From the NCBI GenBank assembly GCA_003574895.1, contig PJFB01000011.1, positions 1 to 64,000 of the forward strand: DNA of 64,000 nucleotides, read 5' to 3'. Every line of letters starts with the position of its first letter. The first letter of the stretch is position 1. The notes beneath the pieces were generated by a model. That model was not told the origin of the DNA. It worked only from the letters and a program-made list of their open reading frames with translations, and searched no databases. Shown piece after piece: positions 18,254 to 27,085 of this stretch. Origin of the DNA: Geobacter sp. Its GTDB lineage: Bacteria > Desulfobacterota > Desulfuromonadia > Geobacterales > Pseudopelobacteraceae. A program made the translations under genes and the position numbers.

Positions 18254-21019
18254 TCAGTGGGCCTCGCTCCAGTTGGAGCCGTGGCTGATATCCACCTTTA
18301 GCGGGACCCTGGCCTCCACTGCCCGGGACATCTCCTGCTCAACCAGCAGTTCCATCGCAACCAGCTCGCCTTCCGGCACCTCGAAGACCAGTTCATCGTG
18401 TACCTGCATGACAAGGCGGCTTTGCAGTTTTTCGGCGGTTATCCTCTGATCCACCCTGATCATGGCGCTCTTGATGATGTCGGCCGCCGAGCCCTGGATG
18501 GGGTAGTTGATGGCGTTGCGCTGGGCAAAGGCGCGGATATTGCCGTTAGTGCTCTTGATGTCCGGGATCGGCAGCCGCCTTCCCATGATGGTGGTAACAA
18601 AACCGTTCTCTTCGGCTTGGCGGATACAGGCATCCAGATAACCGACCGCGCCCTTGTGGCGCTCCTTGTAGGCGGTGATGAATTCCTCGGCTGTCTTGCG
18701 GGCGATGCCCAGCTGTTTGGCCAAGCTGAAAGAGCCTTGGCCGTAGATGATGCCGAAGTTGATGGTCTTTGCCTGGCGCCGCATCTCGGAAGTGACCATC
18801 TCCGGAAACAGGCCGAAGACTTCCGCTGCGGTGCGGGTGTGGATGTCTTCATCATTGGCAAAGGCGTGGCAGAAGACCTGATCCCCGGATAGGTGCGCCA
18901 GTACGCGCAGCTCAATCTGGGAATAATCGGCCGAGAGGATGACATGTCCGGGCGGAGCGATGAAGGCATGCCTGATACGGCGTCCCTCCTCGGTGCGGAT
19001 CGGAATGTTTTGCAGATTGGGATCGGATGACGAGAGCCGTCCCGTGGCTGTGACGGTCTGGTTGTACGAGGTATGCACCCGTCCTGTCCCGGGGTTCACC
19101 AGGCGGGGCAGGGCGTCGGTATAGGTTGATTTGAGTTTGGAAATGCCCCGGTAGTCCAGGATCAACCGGGCGATTTCATGGTCCTCGGCCAGGGCGGTCA
19201 AGACCTCGTTGTCCGTGGACCAGCCGGTCTTGCCCTTGGTCTTTTTGCCGCTCTTCAGTCCCATGCGCTCGAAGAGCGCCTCGCCCATCTGCTTGGGTGA
19301 ATTGAGATTGAACGGGCCACCTGCCAGATCGAAGATGCGTCCTTCCAGTTCGGCCAGCCGGGTGGCGAAATCGGCCGAAAGCCCCCCCAGCATGGTCGTG
19401 TCCAGGAGCACGCCATGGTTTTCCATCCCGGCCAGGATTGTCACCAGCGGCATCTCGATGGTCTGAAACAGTTCCTCCAGTCCGCTCTCTTTCAGTAACG
19501 GCCCGAACTTGCGGCGCAGGAGCCAGGTGGCATCGGCATCCTCACAGGCATAGCGTGATGCTGCCTCCATCTCCACCTGGGAAAAGTTTTTTTGTTCCTT
19601 CCCCTTTCCGGTGACCTCTTCGTACGAAATCATGCGGTGATTGAGGTGCTCAAGGGCCAGGGCGTCCAGCCCGTGTCCGGAACGGGCCGGGTTGAGGACG
19701 TAGGAAGCCAGCATGGTGTCGAAGCTCACCCCGGCAAGGTTTATGCCGTTATTGGCCAGCACCTGCATGTCGAACTTGATGTTCTGACCGACCTTGGCCA
19801 GGGCCGGGCTCTCCAGCAGGGGGCGCAGGCGGTCGAGGACGGCGGCGCGGGGGAGTTGGTTCGGGGCGGGGTGCGATTTATCCCCATCACTGCCACCTTG
19901 GAGGTGAGCGGAAAATAAAGTGCGCTCTCCTTCAGGGGGAGGGTCATGATGATGCGAGGTGGTTGTGACATGCCCCACGGGCACATAATACGCCTCGTGG
20001 TCCCGGAAAGAGAAGGATAGTCCGACGATCTCAGCCAGACGCGGGTCAAGGCTGGTGGTTTCCAGGTCAAAGGCAAACTCACCGGCCTGCTCAAGTCCCT
20101 GTGCCAATGTCTCCAGCCCATCAGTCGAATTGACTGTGATGTAGTTTTCGGTTGATAGCGTGGACCGGCCGGTCAAGTCCTTGATCAGCGTGGTGAAGCC
20201 ATACTTTTTGAATAGTGAGTTAAGGGCCGGGTTGTCGGGCTCACTGGCTGCCAGGGCCTCCAGGTCGATCTCCATCGGCACGTTACGTTCAATGGTTGCC
20301 AGGCGCCGAGACAAAAGGGCCTGGTCCCGGAACTCGCGCAGTTTTTCGCCGTTTTTACCCTTGACTTCGCCGGCCCGTTCCAGAAGCTCTTCCAGGGAGT
20401 GGAACTCCTGGATCAGTTTGATGGCGGTTTTTTCGCCGATGCCGGGCACGCCGGGTATGTTGTCGGAGGAGTCGCCTGCCAGGCCGAGGATGTCCGGCAC
20501 CAGTTCCGGGCCGACGCCAAAACGCTCGATAACCTCGGCAATGCCGGATTCCTTGCCTTTCATGGTGTCCAGCAGGGTGACCGTGTCGGTCACGATCTGC
20601 ATCAGGTCCTTGTCGCCGGTTACCACCACCACCTTGCCGCCAGTTTTGCTGAAGCGGCCTGCCAGATCGCCGATGATGTCGTCAGCCTCGAATCCTTGCA
20701 GCTCCAGCACCGGGATATTGAAGGCGCGCACCAGTTCGCGGATCGGTCCCACCTGCTGTCTCAGGTCATCGGGCATGGCGGCGCGGTTGGCCTTGTATTC
20801 AGGGTAGATTTCGGTGCGGAAGGTGGTCCGGCCGGCGTCGAATACCACCGCCACATGTTTGGGCTGATAGTCCTTGAGCAACTTGAGCAGCATCTGGGTA
20901 AAACCGTAGATGGCATTGGTGGGAAAGCCGGAAGGTGACGAGAGGTGACGTATGGCGTAATAGGCCCGGTAGATGTAGGAGGAACCGTCCACCAGGTAAA
21001 GGGTGTTATTTTCTGACAT
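18254..21019 (-). CDS. polA: DNA polymerase I
   Basis: About 921 aa from the ATG at 21019 (MSENNTLYLVDGSSYIYRAYYA). Domains in order: 5'-3' exonuclease (FEADDIIGDLAGR; DNIPGVPGIGEKTA), a 3'-5' exonuclease-like domain (FAFDLETTSLDP ... DADATWLL) that keeps key acidic residues, and the family A polymerase domain (ILSADYSQIELRVLAHLSGD; RRQAKTINFGIIYG; QVHDELVFEV). A 36-residue low-complexity segment in the exonuclease domain, rich in His/Pro/Ser/Gly, has no counterpart in E. coli Pol I (see the separate entry). It is expressed with recO. Confidence 0.96.
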   Translation of the reverse strand: MSENNTLYLVDGSSYIYRAYYAIRHLSSPSGFPTNAIYGFTQMLLKLLKDYQPKHVAVVFDAGRTTFRTEIYPEYKANRAAMPDDLRQQVGPIRELVRAFNIPVLELQGFEADDIIGDLAGRFSKTGGKVVVVTGDKDLMQIVTDTVTLLDTMKGKESGIAEVIERFGVGPELVPDILGLAGDSSDNIPGVPGIGEKTAIKLIQEFHSLEELLERAGEVKGKNGEKLREFRDQALLSRRLATIERNVPMEIDLEALAASEPDNPALNSLFKKYGFTTLIKDLTGRSTLSTENYITVNSTDGLETLAQGLEQAGEFAFDLETTSLDPRLAEIVGLSFSFRDHEAYYVPVGHVTTTSHHHDPPPEGERTLFSAHLQGGSDGDKSHPAPNQLPRAAVLDRLRPLLESPALAKVGQNIKFDMQVLANNGINLAGVSFDTMLASYVLNPARSGHGLDALALEHLNHRMISYEEVTGKGKEQKNFSQVEMEAASRYACEDADATWLLRRKFGPLLKESGLEELFQTIEMPLVTILAGMENHGVLLDTTMLGGLSADFATRLAELEGRIFDLAGGPFNLNSPKQMGEALFERMGLKSGKKTKGKTGWSTDNEVLTALAEDHEIARLILDYRGISKLKSTYTDALPRLVNPGTGRVHTSYNQTVTATGRLSSSDPNLQNIPIRTEEGRRIRHAFIAPPGHVILSADYSQIELRVLAHLSGDQVFCHAFANDEDIHTRTAAEVFGLFPEMVTSEMRRQAKTINFGIIYGQGSFSLAKQLGIARKTAEEFITAYKERHKGAVGYLDACIRQAEENGFVTTIMGRRLPIPDIKSTNGNIRAFAQRNAINYPIQGSAADIIKSAMIRVDQRITAEKLQSRLVMQVHDELVFEVPEGELVAMELLVEQEMSRAVEARVPLKVDISHGSNWSEAH
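19859..19966 (-). repeat. In-frame 108-bp insertion inside polA
   Basis: This stretch encodes 36 residues containing SHHHDPPPEGER and LQGGSDGDKSHPAPN. They lie between YVPVGH and QLPRAAVLDRLRPLL, where E. coli Pol I has only about seven residues (YIPVAHDYLDAPDQISRER). The DNA contains short inverted repeats (CACCTTGGAGGTG at about 19895-19907). It resembles a palindromic repeat inserted in frame into a gene. Origin is inferred. Confidence 0.5.
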
Positions 21020-21116
21020 GGGAGATCCTTGAGATAAGTCTCTCAACAGTGTTGAGAGTGCTGATAATGCCGAATGGTCTGTGTATTCATTCAGTTAAAT
21101 ACGAATTGTTCAATCG

Positions 21117-24100
21117 TTAGACCAGCGGCATGCAATATGGTGAAATGTGCTCCCACTTGGAACTTCTTATCTTGATAGTGAAAAAAAGTTCCGCATACTC
21201 TTTCTCTTTCTCGCCGATGGCACGTTCAACCAAGCTTTTATTCATGGCACGAAAAGGAATTCTTTTCAATGCCTTGCTTTCAGGCAAACTGAACTCCTTT
21301 TCAAATACCCCCATCCAATTCCAACTGCGGCTATCGATGCACTTCAGGAACATGTGCCACGCGCAAAAAGCGTCGTCCTCTTCTTCTGCAGTGAGAAACA
21401 ATCTGTACCAGTGCTTGCCCCACTCGTTTCGATCACTTATATACTTCATTCTTAAAACTGGTTTCTCCAGCCAAGTATCTTCGACATCTGCTGTTTTAAT
21501 GACCTCATCAAACGCTTTGGGGCAATCATCTGAGAGCGCAAGGAGCATGAGTCCTTTTCCACGTTGCCAGAGATGAGGAGAGCGTAGAAGTAACTCCGCT
21601 TTCTCTAAAATCCAAGAGTTCTGTCCATATTTCTGCGCGGCAAGAACCATGAGGTAAAGCTCCACATCCGAGTTTGCTGTCAGCAATAGCTCCTCGCATG
21701 CAATACGCCCGGCATCTTGCGGTAATGCCGTGAAGGCCATGTAGGCCAACCAATCGACACTTGATGCGTCAATCACACTTCCTCTTGCGGATTTCAATCT
21801 ACGCCATAATTTGACCCCATAATCGGAGTCCCTTGCCAGCATAACTTCGCATAGAGAGTATAATAGGCCGGAAAATACATGAATATATGAAGTGGGGTCA
21901 TCAATGGCTATTTTTGCCCAATTTGTCACTACATTCTGGTCTGCTTCATACATCGCCGCCATCACATCCGGCTCTATCCGTATAGAATGTAACTCGTGTT
22001 TGTACTTTTGTGCGGTCTGCTCAATTAGCATATTTGTGTCAGGGACGAAATCAAGTGTAACGGAGCATATGACAGCATCAATGATGTTGGTGATCAGTCG
22101 GATTTCTTCAAGGACATATCCCCGTTTTTTGATAGCTCGGAGGGTGTAGTATAATGAAAGACGTCGGAGAAGTGTTTCGAAAGGTAAGGTCGTGCCATGA
22201 GCGACAATGATTGCAGCTTCGTAGGCATGGGTACGTGAGGCGGTGGCGGGTATTGACAACTTTTCATGGATTACTTGCTCAATAAGGGTTTCATTGTTGC
22301 TATAGTAAGCGTATCGCAAAGCCCCACATTGCATATCGACATCTTTTCCGGAAAGAAGTTCAAGCAATCTGTTTTCATTATCTGTTGTCAGAAGGTCAGA
22401 TGAGATAAGAGGCAAAAGCCGAAGAAGCCTTTGAAGGTATTTCGTGTCTGGCGGAGACAATAAGCTGTTTAATAGATGTTGCCCTGCTTCAGGAGAAATC
22501 TGCTGACACTGATCGAACATATTGACATCAATGGCATCTTTATGCCTGTCAAGAATATCGTCAACAACACGATCTGGAGGCATATGATAGTGCAGGGCCA
22601 GGGTTCCTGCAGATTCGGAATGTTTCAAGTCGTTTTTCAATGCGCCTTCGGCAATTGCCGAGCGAATAGCCGAGAGTGTTTTCCGTAAAATCTGGAGTTC
22701 CTTTTTACGTAGCAGGATACAAATCTTGGGGAGAAGCTTGAGAAACCAAGCCTGCTGCTCAGGATCTCTGCTCGGCAGGTTTTGGATTATGGATCGGAAA
22801 ATATCACCGGTCAGCGTAGGATAAAAACGGGCGGCAACATCAATAAACCGGTCTATATTACAGTCTTCGATAGTGTTTCCCATTTGGTGCAGATTATATG
22901 TCTGGAGAGGAAGGTTTCGACTCTCTTCCGAGAGACGGTTCAAAAATTCCGGTGACGCCGCTAAGTCAGGATCGGGGAGAAATGTGTTCAGTTTCCAGAG
23001 AGCCTGTTCCATGGAGATATCTTCTCGCGACAGACATTCCTGATAATGCTCGCGGCCAATGGAAAACGGACTTTTGCAGGGGTCTTGCTCGTACTCTATT
23101 TCCCACTCCTGTTTAGGGTAGAGTCCGTGGAGCAGCCGTTTTTTCATCTCATGGGCTTCTCTTGTCCCCAAACACCACAGGAGACCGTTAGCGGCCTTGC
23201 GCAGAACATCGTCATCCGATTTTGCCATGACCTCAAGATCACCACGCAATGTTTCCCAGAGCGGTTCATCCGTCAGGCGGAGAGCCCAAGCTACATCTTC
23301 GCCCTCAAGGAATCTTTCCATAATTGATCGTGAAACGGCCCAACAAAATAAAGCTTCAAGAAAAGTAAGTCGATCACCTGCACAGATTACTTTCAGGGCA
23401 AGGCGTGACAGAAAAAGCTTTCTGTCGTCGTCTATGACATTGAATGTCCAGCGTCCAAAGTCAATGCTATCTCCTGCCTGGATTTTTCTTCCCAGCTTTT
23501 TCTCAATCGCCGCTATGTGCTTTGCTCTGGCATCGCCATGGATGTCTTCACGTGAAGGATATCCACCAATATTGACATAGCTCATCCAACGAATTGCCGC
23601 CCTGATAAGAGCAGGTTTGACCTTGGGGTGATCACGCCGATAAATTATGGACCAAGTCAGACGCTCCTCGGCGATCTCATTCATGTTTCTTTCTTCCCAA
23701 AATGAGTCCGCAACCGCAAGCACATCTTCGGGACATTCGGGAAGATATGCTGTCAGAATATCCTCCTCCGTATCTGAAACATTGCGACGGGAAAGCCAAT
23801 ATTCTAGAAGCGCTTGGCGAGCATGTGAGGGATAGGAGGGATTGATAGTGGCAAAGAATATCGCGGCCCCGACAATCGGCGATTTGATATCCATTTCTGC
23901 GCCCGGCTCAAGCCACCTGCCGATGCTCTCAAGATGCTCGGAACGCGTCTTTTCTCCTGCGTCAGCAAGATGATCCGCCAGAAGCATTCCCAATCCATGG
24001 ATGAGTCTTCTTCGGTCAACTTTGAGTGACGGAGATATTGTTCCTGATTCAACAAATAGACCGCCATCCATAATTTCTTGAAGCGCGGAGTCTACCTCCG

Positions 24101-25610
24101 AGGCGCCCGCAACGAGGTTGGATATCTCGTGTCGTCGGAAATGGGTGACTCCCTCACGATACTGCTCCGCCAGTGCAGTAAGAATCTGGCTGAAATCATC
24201 CGGTGAAATTGGATAGTTGGCCTTTTTCTCCATGCGGTTACGATAGTCTTCGTACAGAAGGCGCTCAATCGTCGGATCTTCCGCCATTTTCTCGAAATGC
24301 GTCAGAACCAGTTCGCAATACCGCGGCCGACGTATTAACGGGCGAAGCGCCTGTGGCACTTCTTGAAGATGCCGCTCTGCCAGGGAGAGGATACGTTTCA
24401 GTTCCTGATCGTCATACCCTTCGGTTTGGATTGTGTTGCAAGGCAGGGTAATGTAGAGTTTTTGCCAGTAAACGGGTCTACATGTGGCAAGAAGAGCGAT
24501 TTTGCCCCGGTAATAATCGGAGTTCGTCTGCTCAAGTAAAAGCCGCCACTGGACTTTTGGCGACTCATTGAGGCCGTCAAGGAAGAGAAGCAGAGGAGGG
24601 AAGCCAAGGCGGGCAGGCTCCCACCGCTCAATGCGTCTGCTCCAAAAAAGCTCACTACGGCCAAATCTCTTGTGAAGAGTACGAACGACTATTTCGCTCA
24701 AATCCGTAACATGTGGCATCTGGCCGGAGGTAACGGGCATGATAATCGGTGCATTAGGCTGTTGCGACAACTTCAGCAGCCATGCCATTGCAGCCCATGT
24801 TTTTCCCACCCCCTCCTCACCGAGGAGGGCACATCTCCACTCGTGATGATTGCCGTCATTCCACCAACTCTTGAGTTGCCCGGAGATTTGTTCCCTATGC
24901 AATGGTGTTGATCGGCCTTCATCCCGGAGGCCGACATCCTGAAAAAAGGTCGCCATTGATTCTTGTGTGGACTGAAGTTTTCTGCTTAACCAATCTGATG
25001 CGCGTTTTCTTGTTGAGTCGAAGCCGATGGTTGCCCTCTGCAGTCTGAGAGATAATGCTGATGATTGGACTTGAAAACCGGGGTGAAGAGATATTTCTTT
25101 TAGTCGTGCTCGAAGAGCTTCTTCTGAGAATGGAGTGACATCGCGACAAAAAGCGGTAACCGTACCGGGAAATCTGGCGCAAAAGGCCTGAAGGGGCCCC
25201 ACGCCTTCCACACGCGCATCAAGTGCAATAGCTTCAATTCCAAATGTCTCCGCCCGTTGACGGAGATTTCGTTCCTCAATTTCGCCAAGTTCCCGCGTAG
25301 TTGCTAGTATCCAGATGTCAAGCTCTGGCAGTGCTTCCGCTACTTGCTGTAGTTTGCTGGAAATATCAGCATCGCTTAACGGGTGGCTGGGATCGTATTT
25401 TTTCATCTCGGCGGCAATGCAGTTTGCATTGGCATCAGAAGAGACCGCGTCCTTACCGTGTTGACTCCCCGATCTCGCTAGGCGGAATGTTTCGCCGGTC
25501 CACGTCTCCAGAAGGTTTCTGACCAAACCTTCAAACCCCAGAGGGCCTGTTGCTGCTAGTGAAAGGAGGAATTCTAGAAGGACGTCATCTTTGAGTTTGT
25601 GACCGGTCAT
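21117..25610 (-). CDS. STAND NTPase with N-terminal restriction-nuclease-like domain (Avs-like, putative antiviral)
   Basis: A 1497-aa protein. Residues about 20-75 look like a PD-(D/E)XK/Mrr-type nuclease core: FEGLVRNLL (Glu27), GKDA (Asp54), and EMK (Glu68, Lys70). A STAND/NACHT-like ATPase follows: Walker A GEEGVGKT (264-271), Walker B LLLFLDGLNE (340-349) and a sensor LLATCRP (373-379). About 1000 residues of helical, repeat-like sequence make up the rest. This nuclease-NTPase-sensor layout is that of Avs-type proteins, in which a C-terminal sensor recognises a phage protein and unleashes the nuclease. The base composition is visibly more AT-rich than the flanks, suggesting acquisition. 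It lies 56 bases downstream of the HEPN gene on the same strand. The family call is by architecture only. Confidence 0.7.
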   Translation of the reverse strand: MTGHKLKDDVLLEFLLSLAATGPLGFEGLVRNLLETWTGETFRLARSGSQHGKDAVSSDANANCIAAEMKKYDPSHPLSDADISSKLQQVAEALPELDIWILATTRELGEIEERNLRQRAETFGIEAIALDARVEGVGPLQAFCARFPGTVTAFCRDVTPFSEEALRARLKEISLHPGFQVQSSALSLRLQRATIGFDSTRKRASDWLSRKLQSTQESMATFFQDVGLRDEGRSTPLHREQISGQLKSWWNDGNHHEWRCALLGEEGVGKTWAAMAWLLKLSQQPNAPIIMPVTSGQMPHVTDLSEIVVRTLHKRFGRSELFWSRRIERWEPARLGFPPLLLFLDGLNESPKVQWRLLLEQTNSDYYRGKIALLATCRPVYWQKLYITLPCNTIQTEGYDDQELKRILSLAERHLQEVPQALRPLIRRPRYCELVLTHFEKMAEDPTIERLLYEDYRNRMEKKANYPISPDDFSQILTALAEQYREGVTHFRRHEISNLVAGASEVDSALQEIMDGGLFVESGTISPSLKVDRRRLIHGLGMLLADHLADAGEKTRSEHLESIGRWLEPGAEMDIKSPIVGAAIFFATINPSYPSHARQALLEYWLSRRNVSDTEEDILTAYLPECPEDVLAVADSFWEERNMNEIAEERLTWSIIYRRDHPKVKPALIRAAIRWMSYVNIGGYPSREDIHGDARAKHIAAIEKKLGRKIQAGDSIDFGRWTFNVIDDDRKLFLSRLALKVICAGDRLTFLEALFCWAVSRSIMERFLEGEDVAWALRLTDEPLWETLRGDLEVMAKSDDDVLRKAANGLLWCLGTREAHEMKKRLLHGLYPKQEWEIEYEQDPCKSPFSIGREHYQECLSREDISMEQALWKLNTFLPDPDLAASPEFLNRLSEESRNLPLQTYNLHQMGNTIEDCNIDRFIDVAARFYPTLTGDIFRSIIQNLPSRDPEQQAWFLKLLPKICILLRKKELQILRKTLSAIRSAIAEGALKNDLKHSESAGTLALHYHMPPDRVVDDILDRHKDAIDVNMFDQCQQISPEAGQHLLNSLLSPPDTKYLQRLLRLLPLISSDLLTTDNENRLLELLSGKDVDMQCGALRYAYYSNNETLIEQVIHEKLSIPATASRTHAYEAAIIVAHGTTLPFETLLRRLSLYYTLRAIKKRGYVLEEIRLITNIIDAVICSVTLDFVPDTNMLIEQTAQKYKHELHSIRIEPDVMAAMYEADQNVVTNWAKIAIDDPTSYIHVFSGLLYSLCEVMLARDSDYGVKLWRRLKSARGSVIDASSVDWLAYMAFTALPQDAGRIACEELLLTANSDVELYLMVLAAQKYGQNSWILEKAELLLRSPHLWQRGKGLMLLALSDDCPKAFDEVIKTADVEDTWLEKPVLRMKYISDRNEWGKHWYRLFLTAEEEDDAFCAWHMFLKCIDSRSWNWMGVFEKEFSLPESKALKRIPFRAMNKSLVERAIGEKEKEYAELFFTIKIRSSKWEHISPYCMPLV

Positions 25611-25666
25611 AATAGATTACGTGTACGACAAGTGGCGGTTGATGGTCATTGGTATTAAAAGGGGAC

Positions 25667-26113
25667 TCAACTACGCAGCAATTCAGTATGTTTAGTTTTC
25701 AACCATTCCAGGACAGTAGCGCGGAACTCAATGACAAACTCAAGCAACTCTGCAACTTCTCCTTCGCTGGTTGCGCCGATCCTATCATATTCGACCGTAT
25801 TTCGCTTGACTCGGCATGCGTCGAGATAGTCCGAGTCTCCCGAACGCTCTGGCCCGAGTATCAGTGGGAGTGCCTGGATAGTCCGGTAATGCTGTAATCC
25901 CTGGCCCGAACGATACCCTTCGGCGGCCAGCAGTATGGTACACAGCTTGAGGGCGGCGTTATAGGCAATGCCGAATTGCCAGTCCGTGGAAATGCCGCCG
26001 GATTTAGCATCAGCGATGTCACGGTCCACGATTGCCATCAGATCGGCTATCTCTTGTGAGCTGGTGTTATGGCTCTTCAACCAGCCGTATTCAGCCCAAT
26101 TTTTCAAGCTCAT
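25667..26113 (-). CDS. HEPN-domain protein, toxin of an MNT/HEPN pair
   Basis: A 148-aa, mostly helical protein with the conserved HEPN motif near the C-terminal third: Arg104-Asn105-x3-Tyr109-Asp110 (KRNTVEYD). This is the RNxxxY variant often found in partners of minimal nucleotidyltransferases. Such toxins act as RNases and are silenced by AMP addition to the motif Tyr by the cognate MNT. The start overlaps the MNT gene by 23 bases, which supports a functional pair. Confidence 0.78.
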   Translation of the reverse strand: MSLKNWAEYGWLKSHNTSSQEIADLMAIVDRDIADAKSGGISTDWQFGIAYNAALKLCTILLAAEGYRSGQGLQHYRTIQALPLILGPERSGDSDYLDACRVKRNTVEYDRIGATSEGEVAELLEFVIEFRATVLEWLKTKHTELLRS

Positions 26114-26678
26114 GTTCCGTGCCTTTCACAAACAGACGGGAGGATGAGAGTACCGTGCCGATAAAATGCTCTTTTTCCTTCTTTCGCCGAATAAACTCTT
26201 CCCTGCTGAATACATGCGGATTAACCTCGCGGCCGATTGTTGATCTGAAATCGGTCAGCACCCCCGACAAAGCGCGCAGCCCAATGGTCCCAATGACCAT
26301 GAGATCGATATCGCTTGCCGCATCTTCGCTGCCGGCTGCAATCGAACCAAAGACAAATGCGATGTCGATGTCATTCCGTGAGGCCAAGTATTCCTTGAGA
26401 TAATCTGCCAGGCCTGAGGTTTTCAGAACCAGTGAGTGGATGTCGGGGTAAAGGGGATGTTCCCGGTTGGCCCGGTAGTAAAGGCGGTTGCCGCTTCTGC
26501 GAGCGCTGACCAACTGGAGGCCGAGTAGTTTCTTCAATTCGCTCTGAATCGGGCCGATGGTGCAGCCGGCCCCCCGCTCCAGTTCACGCATGTGCAGCTC
26601 GGGCGCCTGTAAGCCGAACAGGAGCCGGAAGATTTCTGCGCGAACTTTAGAGGAAAGTATCTGGGCGAGGACATTCAT
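26091..26678 (-). CDS. Winged-helix + minimal nucleotidyltransferase antitoxin
   Basis: A 195-aa fusion. The N-terminal winged helix (about residues 5-72) is ArsR/MarR-like (MRELERGAGCTIGPIQSELKKL). The C-terminal minimal nucleotidyltransferase has FGS (110-112) followed by SDIDL (Asp123, Asp125), the catalytic GS-x10-DxD pattern. In MNT/HEPN modules this enzyme AMPylates the HEPN toxin. The DNA-binding domain suggests it also represses its own promoter, where a perfect dyad is found. Read-through into the STAND gene is possible. Confidence 0.78.
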   Translation of the reverse strand: MNVLAQILSSKVRAEIFRLLFGLQAPELHMRELERGAGCTIGPIQSELKKLLGLQLVSARRSGNRLYYRANREHPLYPDIHSLVLKTSGLADYLKEYLASRNDIDIAFVFGSIAAGSEDAASDIDLMVIGTIGLRALSGVLTDFRSTIGREVNPHVFSREEFIRRKKEKEHFIGTVLSSSRLFVKGTEHELEKLG

Positions 26679-26699
26679 GATGTATGCTTATATAATACG

Positions 26700-26717
26700 A
26701 TTGTATTTTTATACAAT
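26700..26717 (-). promoter_or_regulatory. Operator dyad in the MNT/HEPN promoter
   Basis: A perfect inverted repeat ATTGTAT-N4-ATACAAT lies 22 bases upstream of the antitoxin start. On the minus strand it sits between a possible -35 (TGTATT) and a -10 (TATTAT) with 17-bp spacing, so a bound repressor would block RNA polymerase. The winged-helix domain of the antitoxin is the obvious candidate ligand. Confidence 0.6.
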
Positions 26718-26788
26718 ACATTTTGTTTGTTTCGGAGTTCAAAATTAATTAAATTGAAAATCGTACTACACTGTATAGCCATCACACT

Positions 26789-26977
26789 TCAAGTGCGTTC
26801 ATGTTCCTCTCTGTTAAACAGTATAAATGCCATACTCGGCCGCCGGCTGGATTCACGCATGGCGAATTGCATGCCGTCGAAGCGCCACCCCTTGGCTGTC
26901 CACTCGTTGAGCGTATCCTCAATGGCCTCCTCGGTCACCGTTCCCAGCTCAACCACTTTATAGATCAGCATTGTCAT
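26789..26977 (-). CDS. DUF4177 domain protein
   Basis: A 62-aa protein, MTMLIYKVVELG followed by LNEWTAKGWRFDGMQFAMRES, a classic DUF4177 pattern: a small beta-rich protein beginning with YKVVE and ending in GW.F. Function is unknown for the family. It lies between the MNT/HEPN promoter and the IclR gene, on the same strand as both. Confidence 0.75.
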   Translation of the reverse strand: MTMLIYKVVELGTVTEEAIEDTLNEWTAKGWRFDGMQFAMRESSRRPSMAFILFNREEHERT

Positions 26978-27036
26978 ACCTCAAGCGGATTTTGGGACAT
27001 ACTAGCCAATGGGTGCCGCCTCTTCAAGGGGAAATG

Positions 27037-27062
27037 AAAAAAGGCGGCCAATTCGCCGCCTT
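27037..27062 (-). terminator. Rho-independent terminator of the IclR gene
   Basis: GGCGGC (27043-27048) pairs with GCCGCC (27055-27060), with flanking A/T pairs extending the stem. On the minus strand the stem is followed by TTTTTT, 24 bases after the IclR stop. Confidence 0.85.
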
Positions 27063-27085
27063 TTCTGATCTGGTGCATGATAATG

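Noticed and set aside
21117-26977. A prophage or transposon carrying the STAND/TA genes
   Set aside because: No integrase, transposase, tRNA attachment site or flanking direct repeat was seen; only composition and gene content suggest acquisition.
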